In this document: piece by piece, positions 9,076 to 16,765 of the stretch
Layout: the number at the start of each line of letters is the position of its first letter
Position numbering within the stretch: the first letter of the stretch is position 1
From: Nostoc sp. HK-01
GTDB taxonomy: Bacteria > Cyanobacteriota > Cyanobacteriia > Cyanobacteriales > Nostocaceae
Assembly (NCBI GenBank): GCA_003990705.1
Contig: AP018318.1
Coordinates: 3,475,501 to 3,539,500, forward strand
DNA length: 64,000 bases
Reading direction: 5' to 3'
Program-made: the position numbers and the translations under genes
Notes under the pieces: model-generated
The model's input: only the letters and a program-made list of their open reading frames with translations
The model's database searches: none
What the model was told of the DNA's origin: nothing

Positions 9076-9915
9076 ATGAAATTTATCCAGCACAATCCCA
9101 AATTAAATATTTTATTAATTTATATAGTTTTAGGAGCGATCGCACTATTAACACTATTTCCGCTGCTGTGGTTAATTAGTACAGCGTTGAAATCACCCAC
9201 CGAAAATATATTACAGTCGCCACCACAATTACTTCCCAGTCAACCGACCCTGGGCAATTTTGTGAGTGTTTGGCAATCTTTACCATTTGCCCAATATTTA
9301 TATAACAGTACTTTGGTTTCTGTACTGACTGTTGGCTTGAATTTATTATTTTGTGCTTTGGCTGCTTACCCTTTAGCCAGATTATCATTTCCAGGGAGAG
9401 ACTGGATTTTTGTGGCGATCGTCTCGACAATCATGATTCCCTTTCAGATTGTCATGATTCCCTTATACATCCTGACAGTCCAGCTAGGTTTAGTAAACAC
9501 CTATTGGGGAATGATGTTTCCTAGTTTAGCCTCGGCTTTTGGCATTTTTTTACTGCGACAAGCTTTTATAGGTGTTCCTAAAGAAATAGAAGAAGCTGCG
9601 CGGATGGATGGTAGTTCAGAGTTAGGCTTGTGGTGGCACATAATGTTACCAGCCATTCGTCCTGCATTAGTTACTCTGGCAATTTTCGTTTTTATCGGCT
9701 CTTGGAGTGATTTTCTCTGGCCGTTAATTGTTATTCAAGACGAAAAACTCTACACCTTACCTTTAGGCGTGGCAAAATTAGCGGGGACTTTTTCTTTAGA
9801 CTGGCGCTTAGTAGCCGCTGGCTCGATAATTTCCATCGCCCCAGTACTAATATTATTTCTGTTTTTACAACGCTACATCGTACCGACAGAAACTGGTAGT
9901 GGTGTTAAGGGTTAA
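9076..9915 (+). CDS. carbohydrate ABC transporter permease (MalG type)
   Basis: A 279-residue inner-membrane permease with six hydrophobic segments. The cytoplasmic EAA loop that docks the ATPase reads EEAARMDGSSELGLWWHIMLPAIRPAL, the typical sequence of MalG-like sugar permeases, and the final GSWSDFLWPLIV and KLYTLPLGVAKL segments also fit. It should import a sugar or sugar derivative together with a partner permease, a binding protein and an ATPase, none of which lies in this window. In-frame TTG 8995 would add 27 poorly conserved residues; the ATG at 9076 gives the usual length. Six bases separate its stop from the convergent sugar transferase. Confidence 0.9.
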   Translation: MKFIQHNPKLNILLIYIVLGAIALLTLFPLLWLISTALKSPTENILQSPPQLLPSQPTLGNFVSVWQSLPFAQYLYNSTLVSVLTVGLNLLFCALAAYPLARLSFPGRDWIFVAIVSTIMIPFQIVMIPLYILTVQLGLVNTYWGMMFPSLASAFGIFLLRQAFIGVPKEIEEAARMDGSSELGLWWHIMLPAIRPALVTLAIFVFIGSWSDFLWPLIVIQDEKLYTLPLGVAKLAGTFSLDWRLVAAGSIISIAPVLILFLFLQRYIVPTETGSGVKG

Positions 9916-9921
9916 TTTTAA

Positions 9922-10632
9922 CTAACAAGCTCCACTCTTGTTCAATACAACCCAGATGGTTTTAAATATCAGCATCAGGTCATAAGCTATAGACCATTTA
10001 CGTTGATAATCAACATCCATTTTTACAATAATTTCAAAATCTTTGATGCTGGAACGTCCATTAACTTGCCATTCTCCCGTCATACCTGGCTTAACTTTTA
10101 ATCTTTCCCAGTGATGCGGTGCATAGTGTATGACTTCATCAGGCGTAGGGGGGCGTGTTCCAACTAAGCTCATTTCTCCCTTGAGAACATTCCAAAACTG
10201 GGGAAATTCATCTAAGCTAGTGCGACGCAAGAATTTACCGACTGGGGTAATGCGGGGGTCATCAACAGCTTTAAATATGTGACCTTGAGCTTGATTTTTG
10301 ACCAAATTCTTGATTTGATCCGCATTTACCACCATTGAACGGAACTTCCAAATACGGAACGGCTTACCGTTGATACCACAGCGAATTTGGGAGTAAAATA
10401 TGGGGCCGGGATTAGTGATTTTAATGATAATTCCTATAGGAATTGCCACGATGGTTGTGATGATTAGTCCAACAATAGCCCCTAGAATGTCTATTAATCT
10501 TTTTGCGATGCTTGAGGTTGATTTGTGTAAGGGCTGTTTGACAAAATTAGCTGCTGGACGTTGATTAGCAAGAGCTAATACATCTACAGCATAACCTCCT
10601 GTATGAGGATTAACAGTAGGTCTTGACATCAT
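9922..10632 (-). CDS. second initiating sugar transferase (exopolysaccharide type)
   Basis: A 236-residue polyprenyl-phosphate sugar transferase. After ~40 polar residues there is a single membrane segment (LIDILGAIVGLIITTIVAIPIGII), then GPIFYSQIRCGINGKPFRIWKFRSM, RRTSLDEFPQFWNVLKGEMSLVGTRPPTPDEV and KPGMTGEWQVNGRSSI, the ordered motifs of the family. It differs from the enzyme at 3909-4670 in the ring of residues around the active site (GTRPP versus GPRPL), so the two probably initiate different glycans. It lies convergent to the ABC permease. Resembles heterocyst-envelope and EPS initiating transferases, but the specific glycan cannot be told from sequence. Confidence 0.87.
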   Translation of the reverse strand: MMSRPTVNPHTGGYAVDVLALANQRPAANFVKQPLHKSTSSIAKRLIDILGAIVGLIITTIVAIPIGIIIKITNPGPIFYSQIRCGINGKPFRIWKFRSMVVNADQIKNLVKNQAQGHIFKAVDDPRITPVGKFLRRTSLDEFPQFWNVLKGEMSLVGTRPPTPDEVIHYAPHHWERLKVKPGMTGEWQVNGRSSIKDFEIIVKMDVDYQRKWSIAYDLMLIFKTIWVVLNKSGAC

Positions 10633-10799
10633 AAGAAGTTACAGTTAAAGAGGGTATCGTGATCTGCCTACATCTGTACTGAGTGATAATATAAACAAAA
10701 ATTGCAGCAGTAATAAACTTCGCACTCAAAATTTATCCAATCTTTGAATTCAATGGCGGATTTTAAATTTATGGTATTGAATGTATAAAGTGATTCTAG

Positions 10800-13325
10800 T
10801 TAAAAGACTATTAATACCCTCATACTAGCTGCTAACCCAATAGTTGCTAAATGTTGCCAAAAAAGCGATCGCAGCGGCTGGCGGGCTATTTTTTGTGTTA
10901 ATACTATGGTTAACAGCACGGAGAAAATTAAAGTAGCGTCTTGCAAAAAGCTGATAACTGCTGGATGTGCTATCAATACAGGCAAATGTTCGCTATTTAA
11001 GCCAAAAGTAGCCAAAGTCACGGGTAAAATTCGCCCACCTTCTGCCAAGCCTAAATGTAGGTAGTGAGCTAAATTTCCGCCTAACACCAATGGTAAGTAG
11101 CTATATGCAAGTTCGGTGAATGATTTTGGCTTGCGTTGAAAATTAAATAGCTTGATCAAACCATATCCTACCCAAGCCACAGCAGCGGGGATAAGTAAAA
11201 CTAAGAGTGATAACCCTAAATGCTGCCAAAAATCATTTAAATCCAGTTGCAGACCCAAATATGACTGCAATTGTGGTAAACGATGCAGATATACACCACC
11301 CCAGAGTAAAAATAACAATGCAACCTCATATTTGCGTGGTACATGAGTTGTCCACAGTTCAATTCCGGGGGGACGCAAGTTAAACTCAACGGAACGATGA
11401 GGACAGGCTTTTAAACAAGTCATGCACAAAACGCAATCTCTGTTATCTTCTAACTGGGCTGGATGAGAATATAACGGACAGCCATTGGTTTCCATACCTT
11501 CGCCTTTTTGCGGCCCACCTTTATAACATTGATAGGTGGTGCAGGTAGCAGAACAAATACCTTGTTGGGCGCGTAGTTCGGTCATGGAGAGTTTGGCAAA
11601 TAAACCATTCATTCCGCCGATGGGGCAAAGATAGCGACACCAAAACCGCCGTTCAAATATGGCGGAGAAAATCATGGCTCCGGCGGTAATTAATAACAGC
11701 AAACAAGCCGATAAGTAAGCTGTATTTTCTAAGTGCCAGAGTTCTTCCCAGAGGAAAATTAAAGTAAATAAGCCAAATAAAAACCATCCGCCCCATTTCT
11801 CGGCTTTTTCTCGCGGCCAGCGTTTGAGTTGGCGGGGAAATAACCACAGAGATAGCTTTTGGGTAATTTCGCCGTAAATCATGAAAGGACAGACGCTACA
11901 CCAGACGCGACCTAAAAAGGGAAAGATCAATAAAAAGAAAGGCCACCACCAAGCCCAAAATAAATTTAAAGCAAAATTGCGATCGCGTGTTTGCGGCCCC
12001 ACAAATAACACTGCAATGAGGATGGGAAAAACTACCACAGTAAAGCCATAGTTAATCCGGTCTGGCCACCAGTCACTGCGTAAGAACTTCCGCAACCCAG
12101 GATAGGAATTCAACAAGTTGACGCGAAATTCTTTTTTCTTGGTTTGGGCTGACCAGAAGATTTCTTCGGTTAATTCTTGTCTTACTCCAGCTTGAACAAT
12201 TGCTCGTTCTACTAAATTTTTTAACTCCTTGAGATTGCCAGGAAAGTCATAAGACTGCAAGCGGCGTAAGGCTTCTGGGGTGACATGAGGTTTAGGCAGT
12301 CCGCGCGATCGCACATAAAGACTGATGTAATATTCTACCTGTGCTTTAATATCCGTTTTTCGCACGCGCACTGGCGGGACTTTAATTACCCGACCGACGC
12401 AACGTTCAATTTTCGATTGAGTTTTTTCGGAAATTATCAAAATCCGGGCTTGACTGGAACGAGGTGCGGCGGTTGGTTCGCCAGTACGAGTTACGGGGTT
12501 ATAAGTGCCTGTTTTGATTAACTGCACCATTGCTGGTAATAATTCTGGGGGCAATTCTTGGATGTTGTTGAGTACTAAAGTGCCTTCTCCCAACCATTCC
12601 AACAGGCCTGGTTTGCCACCTGCACGACCAAATAAGTCTATACCGCTAGTTTGGAGAATGCCACAATTGATTTTAATAATCGGTTCCCGACGTTTTGGTG
12701 AACCGTAGTGAATGAGTGCGGCTATATTATCCTTTTCTAAGCCTGGTTCGCCGAAGATTTCTACAGATTTGCGGTCAGCGGCGGCTTCTCGTATTTGTTC
12801 GCGTAAGCGTACTGCATAGCGACTTGTACCCACAATACCTCGTTGAGCTTTGGTAACTAAATAGGGACGCAACGCAACAGAACGTTCTTGTTCGTAAGTT
12901 AAGGCTGATGTGACTTGGGCTAATTCTTGGGCTAAAGAGCGAGATAATGCTTGTGTTATTTCTGGGTATTGGCTGGCTAAGGTACGAAATTCACTAGCTG
13001 GAATTACCCATATTTGGCATTCTGTGAGCGCAATAATTGTAGATGGAGTTAGTTCATCTAACAGCAGTTCTTTAAGGTTAATTACTGCCCCTGGAAGAAA
13101 ACCACAAGCGAGGGCAAAGTTACTTTTATTGCTGGTATCGCTTTCAATTTGACCATCTTTGAGGATGTAAAGCGCTTCTGGAGGAATACCTGCGCTAACT
13201 AAATTACTGCCTTGTGGTAAAGTCCGTTCTTCTAAAACTTGGGCGATCGCATTCAACGCCGCAGATGAGAGAATTCCTAAAGTTGTATGTTCTTGTAGCC
13301 AAATGACTATTTCTTGTGATGTCAT
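10800..13325 (-). CDS. cNMP-binding domain + degenerate sigma54-activator-like AAA+ domain + membrane 4Fe-4S (NapH/NosR-like) fusion
   Basis: An 841-residue three-part protein. Residues ~1-135 look like a CRP-type cyclic-nucleotide-binding beta roll (EALYILKDGQIE, FLPGAVINLKELL). Residues ~160-390 align with the AAA+ core of NtrC-type activators, ending with the R-finger/sensor region and SYDFPGNLKELKNLVERA. The ATPase landmarks are altered: Walker A reads GEPGLEKD in place of GESGTGKE, Walker B reads LVLNNIQEL in place of LFLDEIGEL, and the GAFTGA loop that touches sigma54 is missing between DLFG and PGLLE. Residues ~410-841 are polytopic with CSVCP, CRYLCP, CSATCTTYQC and CVLCMTCLKACPHRS, the cysteine pattern of NapH/NosR/CcoG-like membrane ferredoxins. 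Inference: a membrane redox protein with a non-catalytic AAA+ scaffold and a ligand sensor. No DNA-binding helix-turn-helix is evident. Confidence 0.85.
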   Translation of the reverse strand: MTSQEIVIWLQEHTTLGILSSAALNAIAQVLEERTLPQGSNLVSAGIPPEALYILKDGQIESDTSNKSNFALACGFLPGAVINLKELLLDELTPSTIIALTECQIWVIPASEFRTLASQYPEITQALSRSLAQELAQVTSALTYEQERSVALRPYLVTKAQRGIVGTSRYAVRLREQIREAAADRKSVEIFGEPGLEKDNIAALIHYGSPKRREPIIKINCGILQTSGIDLFGRAGGKPGLLEWLGEGTLVLNNIQELPPELLPAMVQLIKTGTYNPVTRTGEPTAAPRSSQARILIISEKTQSKIERCVGRVIKVPPVRVRKTDIKAQVEYYISLYVRSRGLPKPHVTPEALRRLQSYDFPGNLKELKNLVERAIVQAGVRQELTEEIFWSAQTKKKEFRVNLLNSYPGLRKFLRSDWWPDRINYGFTVVVFPILIAVLFVGPQTRDRNFALNLFWAWWWPFFLLIFPFLGRVWCSVCPFMIYGEITQKLSLWLFPRQLKRWPREKAEKWGGWFLFGLFTLIFLWEELWHLENTAYLSACLLLLITAGAMIFSAIFERRFWCRYLCPIGGMNGLFAKLSMTELRAQQGICSATCTTYQCYKGGPQKGEGMETNGCPLYSHPAQLEDNRDCVLCMTCLKACPHRSVEFNLRPPGIELWTTHVPRKYEVALLFLLWGGVYLHRLPQLQSYLGLQLDLNDFWQHLGLSLLVLLIPAAVAWVGYGLIKLFNFQRKPKSFTELAYSYLPLVLGGNLAHYLHLGLAEGGRILPVTLATFGLNSEHLPVLIAHPAVISFLQDATLIFSVLLTIVLTQKIARQPLRSLFWQHLATIGLAASMRVLIVF

Positions 13326-13399
13326 TGTGGGTTATCCGTGCAGGCTGCTTGCTGTATAAATGGAATTATCCCTGATCGGAATGGTAAAAGTACTGTGTG

Positions 13400-13489
13400 A
13401 TGAGTTTGTCTGATGTGCCTAATCTTTGGGTTCCCTTGGCGCTTTTAGGTTTAATTGTCTTGGCGGCGCTATTTTTTACCCGTAGCTAG
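13400..13489 (+). CDS. candidate 29-residue single-span membrane protein
   Basis: ATG at 13400 encodes MSLSDVPNLWVPLALLGL followed by more hydrophobic residues and a short FFTRS end: a polar N-terminus, one membrane helix and a basic tail, the layout of small photosystem or cytochrome b6f subunits. It does not match any such subunit I can name. It is divergent from the 841-aa gene and 74 bases from its start. No clear ribosome site is seen. It could be a chance frame, but the composition is strikingly protein-like. Confidence 0.35.
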   Translation: MSLSDVPNLWVPLALLGLIVLAALFFTRS

Positions 13490-13519
13490 AATTATCTGCG
13501 ATCGCATAATTTTCATATA

Positions 13520-13541
13520 AATGTGATAACACTGTCACATT
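13520..13541. promoter_or_regulatory. 7-bp inverted repeat with 8-bp spacer, possible operator
   Basis: AATGTGA and TCACATT flank 8 bases. The TGTGA/TCACA half-sites are those of CRP-family regulators, though the usual CRP spacer is 6 rather than 8. No gene start lies immediately downstream, so a role is conjectural. Confidence 0.3.
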
Positions 13542-13598
13542 CGCTTGCTATCTTATATTTCAGTAAACAAATAGTTTGCTTCTCACATCATACCGTCT

Positions 13599-13632
13599 GC
13601 CCTTTTGCTTTTGAAAAGCAGTAGGGCTTTTT
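13599..13632 (+). terminator. hairpin with U-tract
   Basis: GCCC-ttt-TGCTT, loop, AAGCA-gta-GGGC followed by TTTTT. It sits 110 bases after the small ORF at 13400-13489 and could end its transcript. Confidence 0.6.
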
Positions 13633-13975
13633 CAATACATCATTATCTTATCTGATAATTTATTTTAAGCTAATTTTTAGGCATTACTATAAACTAACTT
13701 TTAGGTTTCAATTCTAAATTGATTATGTAATTTTTAGCAGTATTAGTATATACATACATCAGCCATTAGCTAGGTTATTTCTCTATCTAATGGAGGAATA
13801 AATATACCTCAAATAAGTACTAAATAAGATACTATTCCGATCACCTGACGAACTATAAATTTGAATCTTCTCGTTGCTATTTAGCAGCGGGAGATTTTTT
13901 TATAGGAGGTTATAAGTTCCAGAGTTAGCAAAATTATACTCTTTTCTACTCCCTACTCAAAATCAAACCAGATTA
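13633..13975. other. intergenic region between two + strand terminators
   Basis: AT-rich, no convincing ORF. The + strand terminator at 13865-13901 with nothing coding before it makes a small RNA starting somewhere after 13640 a reasonable guess. No named RNA family is recognised. Confidence 0.3.
13865..13901 (+). terminator. second hairpin with long U-tract
   Basis: A 14-bp stem with a few G-U pairs (CTCGTTGCTA against TAGCAGCGGGAG) followed by seven T. No protein gene lies between it and the terminator at 13599-13632, so it may end an unannotated small RNA. Confidence 0.6.
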
Positions 13976-14839
13976 CTAAGGATTACAATACATACATTGG
14001 GCTGGGTCAGCAAATTCTCTACCATTAGGAAATAATTTTTCTTGCTTAAAACCACATTTTTGACAATGATAAATAACTGAAAGTGTCAAACTAGTGGGCA
14101 TAGAACACATTTCACATGGCAGACCTGCTATTTTTTCAGTTATGGCAAAACCAGGTGCAGAACATTGTGGACATAAGCTTTTAATTTTATTTAATAAATC
14201 TAAGGTGGCTTTGGCAATATTTTTCATACGGGTTGGATTATAAAGCGCCCGCATATCTGTTTCTAAGCTAACTTTGCCATCCACAGAATTATTCAATGCT
14301 GTTTGGATAGTTTCTTGGAGTTTTGCTGCTGTTGTAATTCCTTTGATTATTTCCATACTATTTTTAGCAGAATCGTTCCAGGAAACAACAATACCATGTT
14401 CAGGAAATCCTACTTTTTTAGCAAAATCGTAAGCTTCTAGGAGATTTTCAACGACCTGATGATTAAAGTTAGTTTCTATAGAAAATTCCTCGCCAATAAT
14501 TTCTATTTCGTTTTGTTTATCTAATAAAATAACAATTTCTCGATTGGAGTAAATGTATGGTACAAGTGGATGAGGTACAAAACTACCTTCACTAGCGATC
14601 GCTAAACTTTCACCTGTCATCTTTAACGCTTTTTCCGCTTTTAATTTTGCGGCTGTAATTTGATTTCCAGGGCGTTTTATTTCTCTAGTAAATGTGCCAA
14701 AAACATCAGTATTAAAATTAGGCGGTACTATAGTTTTAATATCTAATTCTTGTTGTAATAATGGCGCAATTACCTTTTCTTTTTGGTGCATTGTCGCAAT
14801 TACACCAACTCTTTTGCTAAATAATTGCTGAATTTGCAT
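13976..14839 (-). CDS. DUF6671-like zinc-ribbon protein
   Basis: A 287-residue conserved protein of unknown function. Its first ~200 residues are soluble and alpha/beta-like (KRVGVIATMHQKEKVIAPLL, LAIASEGSFVPHP, GIVVSWNDSAKN). The C-terminal third carries four CxxC pairs: CPQC, CEMC, CQKC and CMYC, spaced as two zinc ribbons. I recall this layout as DUF6671, but cannot confirm. The SEGSF and proximal residues might be a ligand site; no catalytic motif is obvious. It stands alone, convergent to the putative RNA region and separated by 145 bases from hemJ on the same strand. Confidence 0.65.
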   Translation of the reverse strand: MQIQQLFSKRVGVIATMHQKEKVIAPLLQQELDIKTIVPPNFNTDVFGTFTREIKRPGNQITAAKLKAEKALKMTGESLAIASEGSFVPHPLVPYIYSNREIVILLDKQNEIEIIGEEFSIETNFNHQVVENLLEAYDFAKKVGFPEHGIVVSWNDSAKNSMEIIKGITTAAKLQETIQTALNNSVDGKVSLETDMRALYNPTRMKNIAKATLDLLNKIKSLCPQCSAPGFAITEKIAGLPCEMCSMPTSLTLSVIYHCQKCGFKQEKLFPNGREFADPAQCMYCNP

Positions 14840-14984
14840 TGTGCCATTACCTCTTAATATAAATTAAAATAAAGCATAGGTGCGCTAACAAAGTTAAACG
14901 CACCCGAAAAAATTAAGTTTCTCAATTCATATCAGATGAAAGAGGAATTATCTTACACAAATTTTTCGTAAAAGGGCTACTTCT

Positions 14985-15569
14985 CTAACTTTGTTCTTGA
15001 GGAACTTGGTTTATCTGCGCCATTAATTGTTCTTTATCACGCTTGCGTTTCTTAGCGTATAGCTGAATAGTAACCGCCATGAAAATAATCAAGCCAAAAA
15101 TTCCCCAAGCGGTGATATCTGTAGGCAGATTATTTTTGAATACAGCCAATAGTACAATCACCACCAGCATAACGGTAGGCGCTTCGTTTAAAGCACGTAA
15201 TTGTTGACCACTCCAACGACATTCATCCTTCGCTAACTTCTTCATCAAACGACCGCAGTAATGATGATAAGCCAATAGAATGGCAACAAATAGCAGTTTG
15301 AAGTGTAGCCAACCCTGTTTTAAAACCTCTGGTTCGGTACTCAGCAAACCTATCGCCATCGCTACTGTAACTAACATTCCGGGAGTAGTGATGATGCGAT
15401 AAAGACGTAGTTCCATGATTTGATACTGATTTTTCAGTATTGTGCGTGCTGGTTCTGGTTCTTGTTCGGCTTCAACATGGTAGATAAACAGACGCACGAG
15501 ATAAAATAACCCAGCGAACCAAACAACAATGCCAATAATATGAAATGCTTTAAACCAAGAATAAGCCAT
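14985..15569 (-). CDS. hemJ: protoporphyrinogen IX oxidase HemJ
   Basis: A 194-residue membrane protein that oxidises protoporphyrinogen IX to protoporphyrin IX for haem and chlorophyll, the usual enzyme for this step in cyanobacteria. It begins MAYSWFKAFHIIGIVVWFAGLFYLVRLFIYH, with the conserved His of the first helix and Arg of the first loop, then MELRLYRIITTPGM, WLHFKLLFV and the HHYCGRLM segment, and ends with a basic C-terminal tail. Four hydrophobic segments. No close operon partner. Confidence 0.93.
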   Translation of the reverse strand: MAYSWFKAFHIIGIVVWFAGLFYLVRLFIYHVEAEQEPEPARTILKNQYQIMELRLYRIITTPGMLVTVAMAIGLLSTEPEVLKQGWLHFKLLFVAILLAYHHYCGRLMKKLAKDECRWSGQQLRALNEAPTVMLVVIVLLAVFKNNLPTDITAWGIFGLIIFMAVTIQLYAKKRKRDKEQLMAQINQVPQEQS

Positions 15570-15842
15570 GAATTCTCTTCTCCATTAAGGTGGCTTTAAT
15601 ACATCGTAAGTTATGAAGTAGAAGGCAGGAGGAACAACCTTTGATATGAGCGAATATCTTTGATTTGCATTTTACATTTGATTATGTCTACCTACTTAGT
15701 TAACTTTCTACATTCGCTTAAGTTCGCATTAAATGCTGTGCCAAATCATCTAATTAGCTATTGGTTAAATACAGATAAATTATCTATATTTATCTATGGG
15801 TTCGTTTTTTATAATATCGATTTTTGCCAAATTTATTTCTGA

Positions 15843-16691
15843 CTAATTATTTACACGTCTGACAAAAGGTAATAAGTCTTCTAAAATTGTTTTATGGTAA
15901 TGTTCTTGAGGGTAATGCCCAACATTATTAAGCTTTACTAATTCTGCATTGGGGACAGAATCACTAAATTTTTGTGCTATGTCTATGGATAACCAAGGGT
16001 CAATCATACCCCATTGAAGCAGAATTGGTTGTTCCCATTTTTGAAAGCCAGATTCAATTTCTGTCATTGCTTCTGGTAGTTGTAAATTACGAATGGTTGA
16101 TAACAAACCTCTACCAGCCGCAGATGTTTTCAAAAAAGGTCGGCGGTAAATGTCTAAATCTTTATCTTCGATGCGATAACGACTACCACCTTCTAGGGTG
16201 CGATCAACTAATAATGGGTCTTGAGTCATCATTTCTCCTGCTAAAGGTAAACCCATTTGTTTGATTTTCCAAGGTAATTTAGCAGTAGTTGAAATCGGTG
16301 CATTTAAAATAGCAATGTTGGCAATTTGTTCAGGATGTCTCAAGGCATATTGTAAGCCAACAGAACCTAAAAAACCTTGCACAACTAAAGAAAATTTTTC
16401 GATTTTTAGTGCTTGAATAAATCTTTCTAAAGCTGTAATAAATGCTTCAGGTGTATAGGCGAAATCACGTTTTTCTGGCATTGAAGAAAAGCCATAACCA
16501 ATCCAATCAGGTGCGATCGCTCTTGTTCCTTGACTGGCTAAAGCTGGTAGAATATTACGCCAACTATAACTTTGGGATACTATTCCGTGCAGTAAGATTA
16601 CAGGTACTAAATCACTTTGTCCAATCGGTTCAGCTTCCCGATAAAACCACTCTAATGAATCAATTTTTACTTTATTTTCGGTTACAGACAC
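15843..16691 (-). CDS. alpha/beta-fold hydrolase-like protein without a standard nucleophile
   Basis: A 282-residue alpha/beta hydrolase fold. The oxyanion-hole segment VILLHGIVSQSYSWRN, the APDWIGYGFSS strand-loop and the C-terminal Asp/His pair (WGMIDPWLS, NNVGHYPQEH) are standard. The nucleophile elbow reads LVVQGFLGSVGL: where GxSxG (or the DWGG of dehalogenases) should place Ser, Asp or Cys, there is Phe. This would make it a non-hydrolytic member or one with a shifted active site. Related cyanobacterial proteins are usually labelled alpha/beta hydrolase. Stands alone; the FAD oxidoreductase upstream on the same strand is 75 bases away. Confidence 0.78.
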   Translation of the reverse strand: MSVTENKVKIDSLEWFYREAEPIGQSDLVPVILLHGIVSQSYSWRNILPALASQGTRAIAPDWIGYGFSSMPEKRDFAYTPEAFITALERFIQALKIEKFSLVVQGFLGSVGLQYALRHPEQIANIAILNAPISTTAKLPWKIKQMGLPLAGEMMTQDPLLVDRTLEGGSRYRIEDKDLDIYRRPFLKTSAAGRGLLSTIRNLQLPEAMTEIESGFQKWEQPILLQWGMIDPWLSIDIAQKFSDSVPNAELVKLNNVGHYPQEHYHKTILEDLLPFVRRVNN

Positions 16692-16765
16692 GCTACTTTC
16701 CTAATAAAAACTGAGAATTCAGAATACAGAAAGAATATTAATTCTGAATTCTGACTTCTAAATTC

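Noticed and set aside
11152-12708. Several plus-strand frames opposite the 841-aa gene
   Set aside because: No motifs or ribosome sites; the minus strand explains the region.
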